Below, piece after piece: positions 47,933 through 58,999 of a stretch of DNA of 64,000 bases. Every line of letters starts with the position of its first letter. Position 1 is the stretch's first letter. Under the pieces are notes generated by a model that was not told where the DNA came from, searched no databases, and saw nothing but the letters and a program-made list of their open reading frames with translations. The position numbers and the translations under genes are program-made. Source of the stretch: Misgurnus anguillicaudatus (taxonomy: Eukaryota > Chordata > Actinopteri > Cypriniformes > Cobitidae); assembly GCF_027580225.2 (NCBI RefSeq), contig NW_027395284.1:2809478-2873477 (forward strand). Direction: 5' to 3'.

Positions 47933-50015
47933 AATGAAGAGTAGAAAGCCGGAGCATCAGAATCTCTCACCGTTCATCACAAGCCGGACCTCAGAAACTG
48001 GACCTCAAGAAACTCACACTAACCGAATCTTCCTGGACTGTAAATGCATTAGCTGGACACTACCAAACAACATGGACCTCACAACATATCCGGACCTCAC
48101 GAATGCTGGATTCCACTGACCTTTGGTCTCCCACAGCCTGGATCCCTCAAAACCGAGCTTTCACTGTGCATACTCCTTCAGACTTTACCAGAACTTGGTT
48201 ATGACTGTCCGAGCAATAGCTGTTACAGACTTGGTACAAATCGCTGTTAGAAAAGCTGCCTTTGAAATGGTACTACAGCACCTTTCAGATTTGAGGTACA
48301 GACAACGGTGCCGCTTTAGTTGTTCTGACACAATGTTAATGTAAATGATGGTACATTATTAGTCAAAAGCGTACGACAAATGGTTTGGTACAGGGATGCT
48401 CAACCGAGCGATCGCATGGGTACGGCGGCATATCTATCAGCAGTGTTTATTATACCAGACTTACAGATGGTGTTATACATCACGATACGACACACATTTA
48501 TACACCCAGTGCAGACGTACAGACGACCTCAAGCACGCAGACTTGACCTCAGGATTTTAAAACATAGAGTTTACACACACACTGTGTTTCAGCACTGTGA
48601 GCCATGCCTGACCTCATGCTGTCAAACACGCACTGTGATGTCTGTCAAACCTTTACGAATTCATGTTTCATTTCATATGGTCGCAGCCCCTACGATTATA
48701 GTTGGTATATATCACATAAAGAATAACAAGAAAGTGGTACTTAATTGCTTTTGTTTTTTGATTTTACTTTTCTACAGGCACAGATTTGGTTACCACAGAG
48801 TTGGTACTCAATAGTACAGTTGAGATTTTGCAAAAAATTTTTGTAAATGGCGCCAACATCAGTAAATATGAAGCCTTACAGCCTTGCTTAGGCTAGATTA
48901 GCGTTATTTAAGCGATTACATTTATGGGTGTGTATACTTGTGACTGAACTAACGTTACTGATAATTATATCACCAGTATGGGTCAAACCGAGTAAAACCC
49001 CGGTAACCGTTCAGTTTGTTACGGTTTAAGTCAAGAAAGCCTCAATAGAGTGAAAGTCAATACAGACAGCAGTACTGGTTTCTTATTTTAGTATCCTGCT
49101 GTTATGTTTTGGAAGCCAGTAGAAGTTGCTCAACTTTTTTAGGTTATTACAGTTATTTCCTGTTTTATTTTGCTTAAAATAACTCGTGTTGTGACATTGC
49201 TAAAGTCACAGAATTTTTTTTTTTTACGGAAAAACTCGATGTCTGTCATTTTTTTGCTGCTGAAATGAAAAACAATGAACAATCTGTAAATTATTGAAAA
49301 TAGAAATGTTGTTCTTGGTTCTCTTATGAGTTAAAGTATTTAACATTTCATGGTTTTATTTCTATAGACACATCTTTTAAAAATGTGTCTTAATATTTTT
49401 ACGTTTTGTTTAGTTTTTTTTTTTTGTGGGGAATATTTGCTTTTTGGATATGTGTAATCCAACTTTTTAACGAAATGATACAGTTCTATAGGGTTACCTT
49501 AATTTTTTAAAGATGTATTATAACGTATTCTGCACATCAGGGACTTAAAATTTCCCTTTCCCACCAAGTCCAAATTTATAGTTTTTATACTCGCAGTTCC
49601 CTTGACTCTGATTGGTTGTGACAGTGGTGTTCTTGTAAACTGATAGACTACTGTTATTTGATAGATTGCAGTTGTTAGTTTAACACCCTGCGGTTGTGTT
49701 TGTGCGACCTCACTTTCGCAACCATTGTGTGGCCAGACCTCCAACATCTCAACCAAATTTGTTCTCCCATGTATATAATGCATTGTATAAAGATAGATAA
49801 TGTTGGATATTTGGTTTTATGACTGCTGAAAGCAAGCAGATGATCGGTCATCTCGAGTGAATTGAAACACGTAAACGGTACGAGTGTATGTATAGATGTA
49901 TGCACATGTAAACAGATGTTTGTTTTACGATTGAAATTTCCAGTGGTAAAATTACCCGTTTGAAGATCAGTATCTTCTGAAACCTTGATGTTTAATAAAG
50001 TAGAAGCGCTTATCT
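47933..50015 (+). other. candidate terminal exon with long 3' UTR
   Basis: A strong 3' splice site (CTTTTTGCTTTATTCCAG, ending 47932) precedes about 2 kb of repeat-free sequence. This ends with AATAAA at 49994-49999 and a following T-rich stretch. Depending on intron phase, the exon would end the protein at once (codons N-E-E-stop) or read 61 codons from ATG 47934 (MKSRKPEHQNLSPFITSRTS) to a TGA at 48117-48119. I recognise no family. Upstream exons were not found within the window; a start in the promoter-like region at 43.3 kb is possible but unproven. Confidence 0.35.
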
Positions 50016-50143
50016 TTTCAGACGTTCCTGTTTCACGTGTCTTTTATGAAAGTCTTTTGCTAGATGATGATGAGATGAGACATTATTTAGCCATGGCTCT
50101 GTTCACACTAAATTGTCAGAATAAAATGGTCACTATGGTACCC

Positions 50144-51249
50144 TTAAAGAGGACATTCCACAAGACGTTTTTAAGATATTAAATAAACCTTTGATGTCCC
50201 CAGAGTACATATGTGAACCATATAGGTAATTTATTGTGGCATGTTAAAATAGGCACTTTATGGGTCTGAGCAAAAATGCACCGTTTTTGTGTGTATCCCT
50301 TTAAATCCAAATGAGCTGCTCAGGTGGGCGGAGTCTCAAGCGCTTACGCTGTAGGCATGACAAGGCGTCAAGAGGGAGATTCTCTCATGAAAGAAGTTAG
50401 TAAGCAATTTTCAGCATTATATATTTAAACAAGTCAGTCATCTGTTTTATGCATACTAAATAAATTTTTATCAGCAGATGGGGAACATTATGGAATAAAA
50501 ATAAAGACTTTTAGGTCGGTCTCATGCTGCCAGTGTGTAAACAGGCAAAATGATTTTCAGCATGTTACAATAAAATACACGTCCACAAACACTCAGAAGT
50601 TTACAAACCACGAGCACATTTAAATGATCTGTAATAAAACAACATGTTTAATGCTTAAACTTTAGAGAAACAGATCAAATTACATGTTTATGCTTATTGT
50701 GTATGATAGTGAATACGCGTTGTTCTCTCACTCTGTCTCATGCAGTGCATTAAATCACATGTTCATTCATATAAACTTAAGAGAAACATATTAAACAACA
50801 TACTTGTATTGATGAAAGTGAACTGTCGTGTTGCTCTCTCTCACTCACTCACTCACTCTCTCTCTCTCTCTCACACTAAGGTAACGTTAATCCTCATCTT
50901 CAACCTTAAGAAAAAACCATTAAAACTACAAGTTATAAGATTGTAGAATACAAACGCGTCGTGCTCTCAGTCATTCTTTCTCTCTTTATCTCGCACTTGT
51001 GGGGCTGCGTCATGGTTGGATAGCGCAGATGAAGGGGCGGTATCATTAAAATAAGATCCCCTTACTACGTCATGGGGGGAGCGAAATCCAAATGACTTAT
51101 ATATTCACATGCTTGCAGAGAGAGCCTTACCAAAACAAAGTTACAGGGTTGCTATTTTTCATGTTTTCTGTGTTGGTAGAAGCACTGGGAACCCAATTAT
51201 AGCACTTAAACATGGAAAAAGTCTGATTTTCATGGAACGTCCCCTTTAA
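50144..51249. mobile_element. TTAA-flanked element (AAAGAGGACATTCCA family)
   Basis: The left end TTAAAGAGGACATTCCACAA pairs with the right end ATGGAACGTCCCCTTTAA, with TTAA at both borders. The interior contains GGTGGGCGGAGTC and CGTCATGGGGGGAGCG, typical of a fish non-autonomous family, and a short ACTC/TC simple repeat near 50835-50872. No transposase frame. Confidence 0.65.
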
Positions 51250-51357
51250 AAACGACACATTTGCACATAAAGAGTTCATATTAGTTGGCCTACGTTAAGG
51301 TACGTACTTGTGCCAGATGTATACATAACTGTAACTAAATGCTACATATTAGGACTA

Positions 51358-52170
51358 GGGTTACATAACGATTAATCGCGATTAATCTATTGCAGAGTTA
51401 AGGTTTTTGTTTACATCACATATTTGTGTGAACTGTGAATAATAATTATGTATATATAAATATGCACACATTTTAAGAAAAAAATATTAAGTATTTATAT
51501 ATAACATAAATTGTACATAAATATACAAATGTATATACACATGTAAACATTTCTTAAATATATATATATATATATATATATACATGCATGTGAGCATAGA
51601 TATGTATAAAGGCTAGATGGCTCAAGGCGGAGTCCCTAACGGCATCACCTGGCGGCCATCTTACGACAGGGCGCTCGCTCACTCGTAGCATTGAGTTTAA
51701 TGGTGCAGGTACTTTTAAATGACCATAACTTGCTCAATTTTCCACCGATTTTCAAACGGTTTGGGTTTTTACAGACGTTATTAACGTGGCTATAATTTTG
51801 GATGCTTTAACATGTTTCATGAATTTATTTTTATTTTTAGTATAGGTATGCAGTGTCATAGGTACATCTTTGACGTTTATAACAAACCAAACCGTTTGAA
51901 AATCGGTAAAAAATTAATCAAGTTATGGTCATTTAAAAGTACCTGCATCATTAAAACTCAATGCTACGAGTGAGCGAGCGCCCTGTCGTAAGATGGCCGC
52001 CAAAATGCGGACGTTGCACTCCATTGGCCAGCAGCGCGGACGAGCCATCTAGCCTTTATACATATCTATGCATGTGAGTGTATTTGTTTATACAGCACAC
52101 ACACATATATAATGTAAACAAAAACCTTTATTCTGCAATAGATTAATTGTGATTAATCGTTATGCAACCC
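51358..52170. mobile_element. MITE (GGGTTRCATAACGATTAATC family), interrupted
   Basis: Left end GGGTTACATAACGATTAATC; right end GATTAATCGTTATGCAACCC. The interior has ATATAT and TATACACATG runs, and a different element inserted at 51595-52070. Same family as 47010-47755. Confidence 0.7.
51595..52070. mobile_element. 476-bp palindromic element with 8-bp duplication, family unassigned
   Basis: Terminal repeats begin CATAGATATGTATAAAGGCT and continue to GGCTC (29 bp, perfect). A perfect duplication CATGTGAG lies on both sides (51587-51594, 52071-52078). A second, longer inverted pair lies inside: TCGTAGCATTGAGTTTAATG against CATTAAAACTCAATGCTACG-like, and CCGATTTTCAAACGGTTTGG against CCAAACCGTTTGAAAATCGG. 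CA...TG termini with an 8-bp duplication fit the hAT or P superfamily. Non-coding. Confidence 0.75.
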
Positions 52171-52725
52171 AAATAATGACCTTAGGACCAATAACTTCTT
52201 ATTGTTAAAGAAGAAAATATGGTCTTTGTAATCTTTTATATAACCCTTACGTGTCTGAAGGGTAGTGTCGTCATCATAATTTTTCACCTCTTATCTCTCT
52301 GTTCTTCAGTATTGTGGCCACATCACAATTCAACTAATTCACAATAGATAAAATTATGTTTCATCCTACTGCATTTCTTCTATTGTGAGTATTTGGGTGA
52401 ATATTTGGGTACTCATTTGACATACAACCTTTTGCATACTGTGTAGTAGAGAGGTACACTTATCCATATTCGTGGGATGTATTTTAGCATGGCTATTGAT
52501 CAGCATCTATCTATTGATTTTATGAGTTTCAGCCTGTATAGTCACATTTTACTCGTGTAGGTATTTCTCTTTCTGAGAGCCGGGTATTAAACATGAGATT
52601 CTTGAATTACAGCACTAGGCTCTGGAGAACAGGAACATATGGAAAGTCTTTTAGTATGGGAGAGAATGATATGAGGTGCACCTCATCATGAAGTTGTCTC
52701 CAAGCATTCCTTCAAAATACGTTTG
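52171..52725. other. intergenic, no gene seen
   Basis: AT-rich unique sequence without ORF or repeat signals. Confidence 0.4.
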
Positions 52726-52852
52726 CGCATTTGGGAGACATTTTATCCAGAGTGACTCGGTCTATACATTTGTAATCAGAATGTTTTTCACATGGGGATC
52801 GAACCTGTGACCTTTTGCATTGCTAATGCAATGCTCTGTTGAGCTATGACAA
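52726..52852 (-). mobile_element. tRNA-derived SINE, antisense
   Basis: The minus strand reads ATAGCTCAACAGAGCATTGC (A-box region), then GGTTCGATCCCC (a good B-box at 52795-52806), then GTCACTCTGGATAAAATGTC tail. Same family as 14694-14835, with a better-preserved internal promoter. Confidence 0.6.
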
Positions 52853-53400
52853 TAAGCTCAGTGGAGGCTTAAACGCCAGTGTTTATGAGATGGATGTGTG
52901 TGGGATATCTGAGGTTTAAGTCAGGTGGATCTAAGCTCTGTTTGAGGCCATAGTTGCAGGGATTTGCCCTGATTGTTGGCAACAGAGTATTTAATCAGAT
53001 CTGGACGCTCTGGCGAAATGTCCTAGATGAGAACGCAGCGTTCCTGCTTTCACTGTCCCGCATTCGGAGGGCTCGCGCTGGGGATGTCGTCCTCAGATTC
53101 CCCGTTTAACTCAATTAGCCTTCTCATTCGCTGTTTTACATTAGTAATGCATTGGCTAAACACAATAACATGACTGTATATGGACACAACACTAAAGACT
53201 TGCCAAGCCCTATGTGGAGTTTTAGTAAATACGTTATATGTTTTGATTTTAATGTGTAGTATGCTTGTACAAAACCAATGCTACCACATTGCTATAGTGT
53301 GGGTTGTTGAAAAGGCATTGCTGTATGGTCAGACATCGGACGCACACGCCTTGCCGCGGTTACGCGTCGGCCCAAAGGAAAGTCCTTTTAATATTAATAA
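52853..53400. other. unique intergenic sequence
   Basis: No gene seen. 53050-53150 is less AT-rich and repeat-free, and could be conserved non-coding DNA. Confidence 0.35.
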
Positions 53401-53575
53401 TTATCTTTGGTCCGAAGTATTCGACTTCGCGCGGCGCCACAAGAACTGACAGGCGGATGACGGCAAAGTATCGCGAGAGCGAGTCGAAATTACACCGCTC
53501 TCGCGATACTTTGACGTCATCCTCCTGTTAGTTCTTGCGGCGCCGCACGAAATCGAATACTTCGGGGTTAAAGAT
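53401..53575. repeat. 175-bp near-perfect hairpin
   Basis: Left arm 53401-53481 and right arm 53496-53575 are near-exact complements around a 14-nt loop. The arm cores are GTATCGCGAGAGCG and CGCTCTCGCGATAC. The outer parts are CGAAGTATTCGACTTCG and CGAAATCGAATACTTCG. Both strands therefore show the same short frame ending FARRHKN/FVRRRKN, which is an echo of the palindrome, not a gene. Confidence 0.9.
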
Positions 53576-56113
53576 AAAGACGAACACAACTTGGCTTGTT
53601 TTGGTCTGGCTAGTGTCTAAACTGACCTCTGGAACAAATACCTTGTAGAAAATAAAAATGTTTCGGTTTCCAAAAGATGAGGGGAGATGACGAGCACGAG
53701 TCACAGCTGTGTGGATTTGGCAGACAGGCAAGAGCATCTGACTAACATTATACATTCATTTTACTCATAACGTTAGCTCAGTGTAATTGTTGATTAACTA
53801 TGATTTTAAATAGGTTATTTACTGGTTATTTGTTTAGCGTTTTATAAAAAATAATGGACTCTAGACTATGTTGTTATTAATTTAATGCAGGGGTCTACCG
53901 GAAGTTAAGTTTGATCTACAAAAGCAGTTTGGGTGATTCTCGCGACTTATGAGGTGTCATGAAACATTTTTAGAAAAGAAGTAAATATGGTAAGAGTATT
54001 AAAATAAGAAGCATACAGTTACAATCATCTCTCCATGTACTATTTTGCACATGATTTCAAATGACATCATACAAGCCAAATTTTGTCCCAAATTTAAGGG
54101 GGAAAATTTCATTACCGCAGTGTGTCCGTGACTGGATTTTGATTCTTTGACATGAAAATATTTATAATTAAAATCTAAAAAATAAAAAGCTTCAGTGCAT
54201 GTTATACTATAAACATTTACTGTAAAGAAAGTATTTGGTGATCATTGGTAAATGTAGAGGCAATAATAAGGAATATAAATGTGTTCAAGACCAATTTTCT
54301 CATCCTCTGCAACAATTTTTAATTATTGTTTAATTCCTCAAGGAACTAACATTTTCAAAACAAAAATGTTGGAAGGGACATAATTGACTGAGACACTCAA
54401 GATAGCTACCAGGTAAGCAGTTCTTATTTTTTCTCTCCAGATAAAAGTTGAAATTTTGTTTGTCATAGTACCTAGACAACTTTTTATTTCTCATTACCGA
54501 AACATGAGTTTGTAAATGCATATATTTAATGTAATATCATGTTGCAGTAATGATAATTTTTTATAATGATAATCTAAAAAATGTAAGTAATTGTATAGGA
54601 AATATTTTTAAATCCTCTAAAAATAATGGTTATAGTAAGTTCAGACCTTAATCTTATATGTGCAAAAAATTGGCTTCAATGGCTTTTAAAAAAAAATCTG
54701 ATGCTGGACACCTTTTTAGTCTGGATTTCGTGAACATCATCCAGTTAGTTTATGTTGTTGCCGCTGAAACCAAAACCCTGGTTTCTAACCCCAATAGTTA
54801 TGGCCCTTATGTATGTCTCTACTGTAGAAAATGCTGGGCTGTTTCCATGGGTTAAAACAACCCAACATTTGTGTATGGCTGTTGCCCATGTAAGCTATGT
54901 TTTTAATAATGCATCGCCTCTGACTACAGACAATTAACAATACTACAATACTAATGTGAAGTAACAAAGAAAACCCTTTAAAGACTCACCTGAATTCACT
55001 TTAAAGACCCTCCTCGCAGACACACACACACACCTGTTTTATAAAGCGTTTATTGGAAACCAGGTAGCTGACTGACGGGAATGACAGACATGTAGTCCTG
55101 CTCTCTCATTAGAGAGCGAAAATGACAGAGGTTTAACATCTGAACATGTAGACACAGCACACACAATGGCTTTTTAAAAGCACACACACACAAAGAGTTC
55201 AGTGTTGTCTTTATTGTAGGGTGGTATAATCGGATCTGTCTGCGTTGCTATGATGAAGTTTACAGTAAGTGTACACGTTTACGTTGAAGAATCCACATAC
55301 ACAGCAGGTTTTTAAAGCAGTGCAGGAACAGCTGTTAAACTAAACACACAAGCGTAAATTCAAAATAATTTTTCTGTGTGGCTTTGTGCTATCCATCAGA
55401 CAAAAGTGTGTCTTTTTAAATATTGTCCAAGTTTACAGTGTCTCATAATAACTCTCTGAATATTAAAGACCCATGAAGTGCTTTGACATGCACAGCTATG
55501 CAATGGTTCCCAAACTTTTATGATATGACAAAGTTTTATGATATTTTATACAACAACACATTAATTTGTCATAACATCTGTGAAGTCAAACCACAGAAAA
55601 ATAAGGCTACTAACCAACTGCGCTACATTTTATAACTTAATATGTTTTGTTTTAGTCAAATTCTAAGTTTGAGATAGTTTTATGTCATTTATTTCTATGG
55701 AGGGGGGCACGCCGAAAAGTTTGAGAACCAGTGGTTTAATGCATTGCATTGACATAGGGATAGGTGCATTGAAAATGGATTATTTTCCCCTCCGAAGGGC
55801 ACTTTGGGAAGGGGCGCCACATAAACAGTCGCTCCAAAAAAAAGAGAAAATTATGTTTTTTTATTGCTCTGTTTGCCAAGTGTATTTTAATTGGCCACAG
55901 TGTAAGACATAATTGCGCAACTCCCTTTAGAGTTTACTTTATTTAAAAACCTTAAATTTTGATGTCATGGCAACAGGAATGTACAATACAATCTACATAT
56001 TCTGTGTCTAAACTTATGATTCAATGAAATGTTTGTTTAAACAAACAAAAAAATGTTTGTTTAGAGTTTTTTTGTTGCTTTAAGAACTAAACATTATAGC
56101 CTGGTTACACACA
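53576..56113. other. intergenic, AT-rich
   Basis: No gene supported. Minus-strand AATAAA hexamers near 55048 and 55214 hint at a possible transcript end but nothing confirms it. A decayed hAT MITE lies at 55502-55735 (GGTTCCCAAACTTTT; AAAGTTTGAGAACCAGTGG). Confidence 0.4.
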
Positions 56114-56275
56114 CAGGGCTTAGATTAATCCAGGTATAAGCCTTAGTTAAACTAGGACTTTTAAGTCTTAATAAATGTGCCTTATTCAAAACATTACTGT
56201 GTGTATCTTGAATCAAAACAATGGCACTGAAATATTTTAAAATGTCAGTGCAAGTTGTTTTTAGGTGAATAGATA
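56114..56275. mobile_element. MITE family A fragment, copy 5
   Basis: Carries the interior order of the copy at 11058 (CAGGGCTTAGATTAATCCAG, ATTACTGTGTGTATCTTGA, GTCAGTGCAAGTTG), but both termini are lost. Confidence 0.5.
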
Positions 56276-56564
56276 GTCCCCCAGCTTAAAAAAACTAAAT
56301 AAATTCATTATTTATTCACCCACATTTGGTTTGGATCACCAATGTCTTCTTTGTCCAAATGCAGATTTCTGAAAATAAATAAATAAAGCTGTAAAGTAAT
56401 GATAAATAAAAGCTGATAAATAAAGTTTTATAAAAAAATAAAAAGCGGAACTGTTGTTTAGGCAATTTTAGGATGTTTACTTTAAAAAAAATTGTGTAAC
56501 AACTGGAACAACAGTGAAATCCACAACAAGAAAGTAGAAGAGTAAGGGCGCACTCACACTAGGG

Positions 56565-56776
56565 CAGCGCTTCCCAATCCTGGCCCTCGAGCACCTCCTC
56601 CCAGAAAGTTTTAGATGTCTCCTTATTTAACACACCTGATTTAACTCATCAGCTTGTTAGGAAGACAGGTTTACCATTTTGAAAGGAGGCTGATAGGTTG
56701 AATCAGGTGTTTTAAATAAGGAAACATCTAAAACTTTTGGGAGGGGGTGCTCAAAGACCAGGATTGGGAAGCACCG
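56565..56776. mobile_element. hAT MITE (CAGCGCTTCCCAATCCTGG family)
   Basis: Starts CAGCGCTTCCCAATCCTGG and ends CCAGGATTGGGAAGCACCG. Duplication CACTAGGG (56557-56564) against CACTAGGA (56777-56784), 7 of 8. It shares TTTTAGATGTCTCC and CACCTGATT blocks with the hAT MITE at 45138, so the two are related. Confidence 0.7.
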
Positions 56777-56789
56777 CACTAGGACTAAA

Positions 56790-57220
56790 GGGCTCGTTAT
56801 AGTCGTGCGTAGGTCCTACGGCGTAGCTGCGACGGCGTAGGTTCCGCGTCGGTTTTCATTTATACTTTTGCGTCGTCGTCCGCATCGACGTGCAAACACG
56901 CGCGCAGGCCGCTGGTAGGCACTAACCACACGTGTAACCACAGTAGCAGCGCGAACGCCAAAGAAGAAGAAGCTTTGCAAGTTAAGCCACAAACGAAGAA
57001 GAAACAGCAACTTGTTGTGTATAATTTGAGAAGACCAGCAAGATGGATGTAAATAAACAGCAGTTTGAGTTAAATCACTCCTCAACTTAGCCATTCTTTG
57101 TTTTCACCGTCGCAAACGGAAATACCTATGACGCAGTTTTTTTTACCTGACGGGAGGGGTTCTGGTGGACCAATCACAGCGCTTGCGGTCCGCGTAGAAC
57201 TGACGCGCTGTTAAAACGAA
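56790..57220. mobile_element. Harbinger-like MITE, second copy, opposite orientation
   Basis: Left part TATAGTCGTGCGTAGGTCCT then ACGGCGTAGC, as at the end of 45987-46530. The interior matches that copy read on the other strand (AACAGCAACTTGTTGTGTAT, GGTTCTGGTGGACCAATCAC). The right terminal repeat is missing after about GCGCTGTTAAAACG. Minus-strand frames ending GTYAVAATP occur in both copies because the DNA is shared, not because it codes. Confidence 0.7.
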
Positions 57221-57479
57221 GGGCAGATGAACGTGAGTGGTTGCGCAATTGACGCCTCTCCTTTTGAACTGCATTCTGGCGCGATTTGCGATCACACTGC
57301 GCGTGTTCTGCGCCTAAACCCAAGTGAACCATGCTCGAGCCCACCTATGCAAACCGTCCAGGGTGCGATTAACCAAACTGTGCCCGGGCATGATACAGAG
57401 CGATCACACTAGTCAAACGAACCAGGTTTTGGGGGTCAAACACGCCTGGGTGAGGTTTGGATAGTGTGAGTGCGCCATA

Positions 57480-58458
57480 AATGTCTTCAGGAGTTCTTTA
57501 TAATACTTTTGGGTCATTTAGTTCTTTTGTTCTTGTTTCCCATAGTAACCGGAAAACCCCAAACAACACTTTAAAAAAAAAATCTTTGTTTGGGTTCTGA
57601 AGATCTGCAAAAGATATTGGGGTTTAAATGACATGAGGGTGAGCAAATAAAGATAAAGTTCTCATTTTGGAGTGAACTATTCTGCATTTAGCCCTTTCTG
57701 TGAAACTGAGCCTGTGGTTCTTAATGAAACACCATTTGTGAGGTAAATCAGAGGGTATGTAACGACGTTACTTTTATACGTGACCATGCCGGAGCTCGCC
57801 CTGTTGAGTGGCAAAACATTCAACAAAATGGCTGGTTTCATAGTGGCTGCTGTGAAAAAAACTGATTATTATCAGCTTAAATTGAATTTAGTGACCCTAA
57901 CAACTTGCCAAACAACCAGTAGTCTGTGGACATTGGCATATGGCCAGACATATATGTTTATCTTGCCTAACACTATTAAACCATCCCACCTGTGTAGAAC
58001 TCATCATAATGGATGTTTTCAGGCTCACTGACAAAACTTTGCAATTACACAGAATAAGAGTATTCATTGGTGTATTTTTTTATCCCAAAATTGTACATAC
58101 CTGACATATGGCTACAGCTATTGATTTACTTCTCCTTTGAATGTTTTTTTTTTCAGTCTGGAAAAAGACCGCTCCAAATTTTTGTTGAATCTGTTAGCAC
58201 AGTGGATCACACAACTACTTTTCCCATTTAAGATGCATTTTTCACGCTATGCTAATGCTGTCGCTCAGACTTTTTGCCACTCAGTGGGTGTAACCACAGT
58301 CACGTTCGCCGAAGGGGACGTCACGTGCATACCCTCTATAATAAATAAATGTTTCCCCTCCAACCTTTCTGAAGTAAAAATCTCCTTGCTAGTGTACACT
58401 TTTAAGTCAGCCTTTAAACATGTAGCCCGGGTCTAGAAAAACAGGAATGTGCTGAGTG

Positions 58459-58460
<2 letters not shown>
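57480..58460. other. intergenic, fragments of repeats
   Basis: 57490-57680 resembles half of the AAAGGGATAG TTAA family (CATGAGGGTGAGC, GTGAACTATTC). 58250-58330 is GC-richer. No gene seen. Confidence 0.35.

Positions 58461-58528
<68 letters not shown>
58461..58528. repeat. (GT)n microsatellite
   Basis: About 34 uninterrupted GT units. Confidence 0.9.
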
Positions 58529-58726
58529 TAACGTCAGACCGCATTCTGATAACTCGTATGGGAAGAATTCAAATGAGCATGGGAAATGAGGTCAACACTG
58601 GGGTCATTGCTAGGTTCACAGAGATTTTAAAATAGTTTGCACTAACTCTCAATCAACCTTTTTGGATTTGACATGCTTTATTGGTTATGCCTTGCCAGTA
58701 GGCTGAAAAAGTGATCAAAAGCACAT

Positions 58727-58878
58727 ACACTCTTAAACATAAAGGTGCTACAAAAGCCTCTTCATTATAAAAATGTGTAAAAGAAATAGTTCAAATGGTG
58801 TTTTTTGTGGAACCAAAAAGGTTCTTTTATGGCATTGCTCTGAAAAACCTTTTAAGCACCTTTATTGTCAAGAGTGTA
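58727..58878. mobile_element. short MITE (ACACTCTTAAA family)
   Basis: The left end ACACTCTTAAACATAAAGGT pairs with the right end ACCTTTATTGTCAAGAGTGT. Internal GGAACCAAAAAGGTTC. A second right-end-like sequence (TTTTTTAAGAGTGTAAC) lies at 58981-58998, so a related unit adjoins it. Related sequence frames the nest at 12485-13400. Confidence 0.65.
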
Positions 58879-58999
58879 GACCTTTGTATTGTATTTTGTT
58901 AAACAGAAAGGATCTCCAGATGTTAAAGGTTCTTAATGGAGCCAAAATGGTTCTTCAATGGCATTGTGTGCCATGTTTATTTTTTAAGAGTGTAACAGG

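Larger units (their letters stand above)
56545..57475. mobile_element. composite element with GGGCGCACTCACACTA ends
   Basis: The left end GGGCGCACTCACACTA pairs with the right end TAGTGTGAGTGCGCC. Inside are a hAT MITE (56565-56776) and a Harbinger-like MITE (56790-57220). The remaining native interior is 57225-57475, with GCATTCTGGCGCGATTTGCG and GAACCAGGTTTTGGGGG. Confidence 0.6.

Noticed and set aside
53180..53755. frames ending FARRHKN and FVRRRKN on opposite strands
   Set aside because: Explained by the 53401-53575 palindrome, which gives the same reading on both strands.
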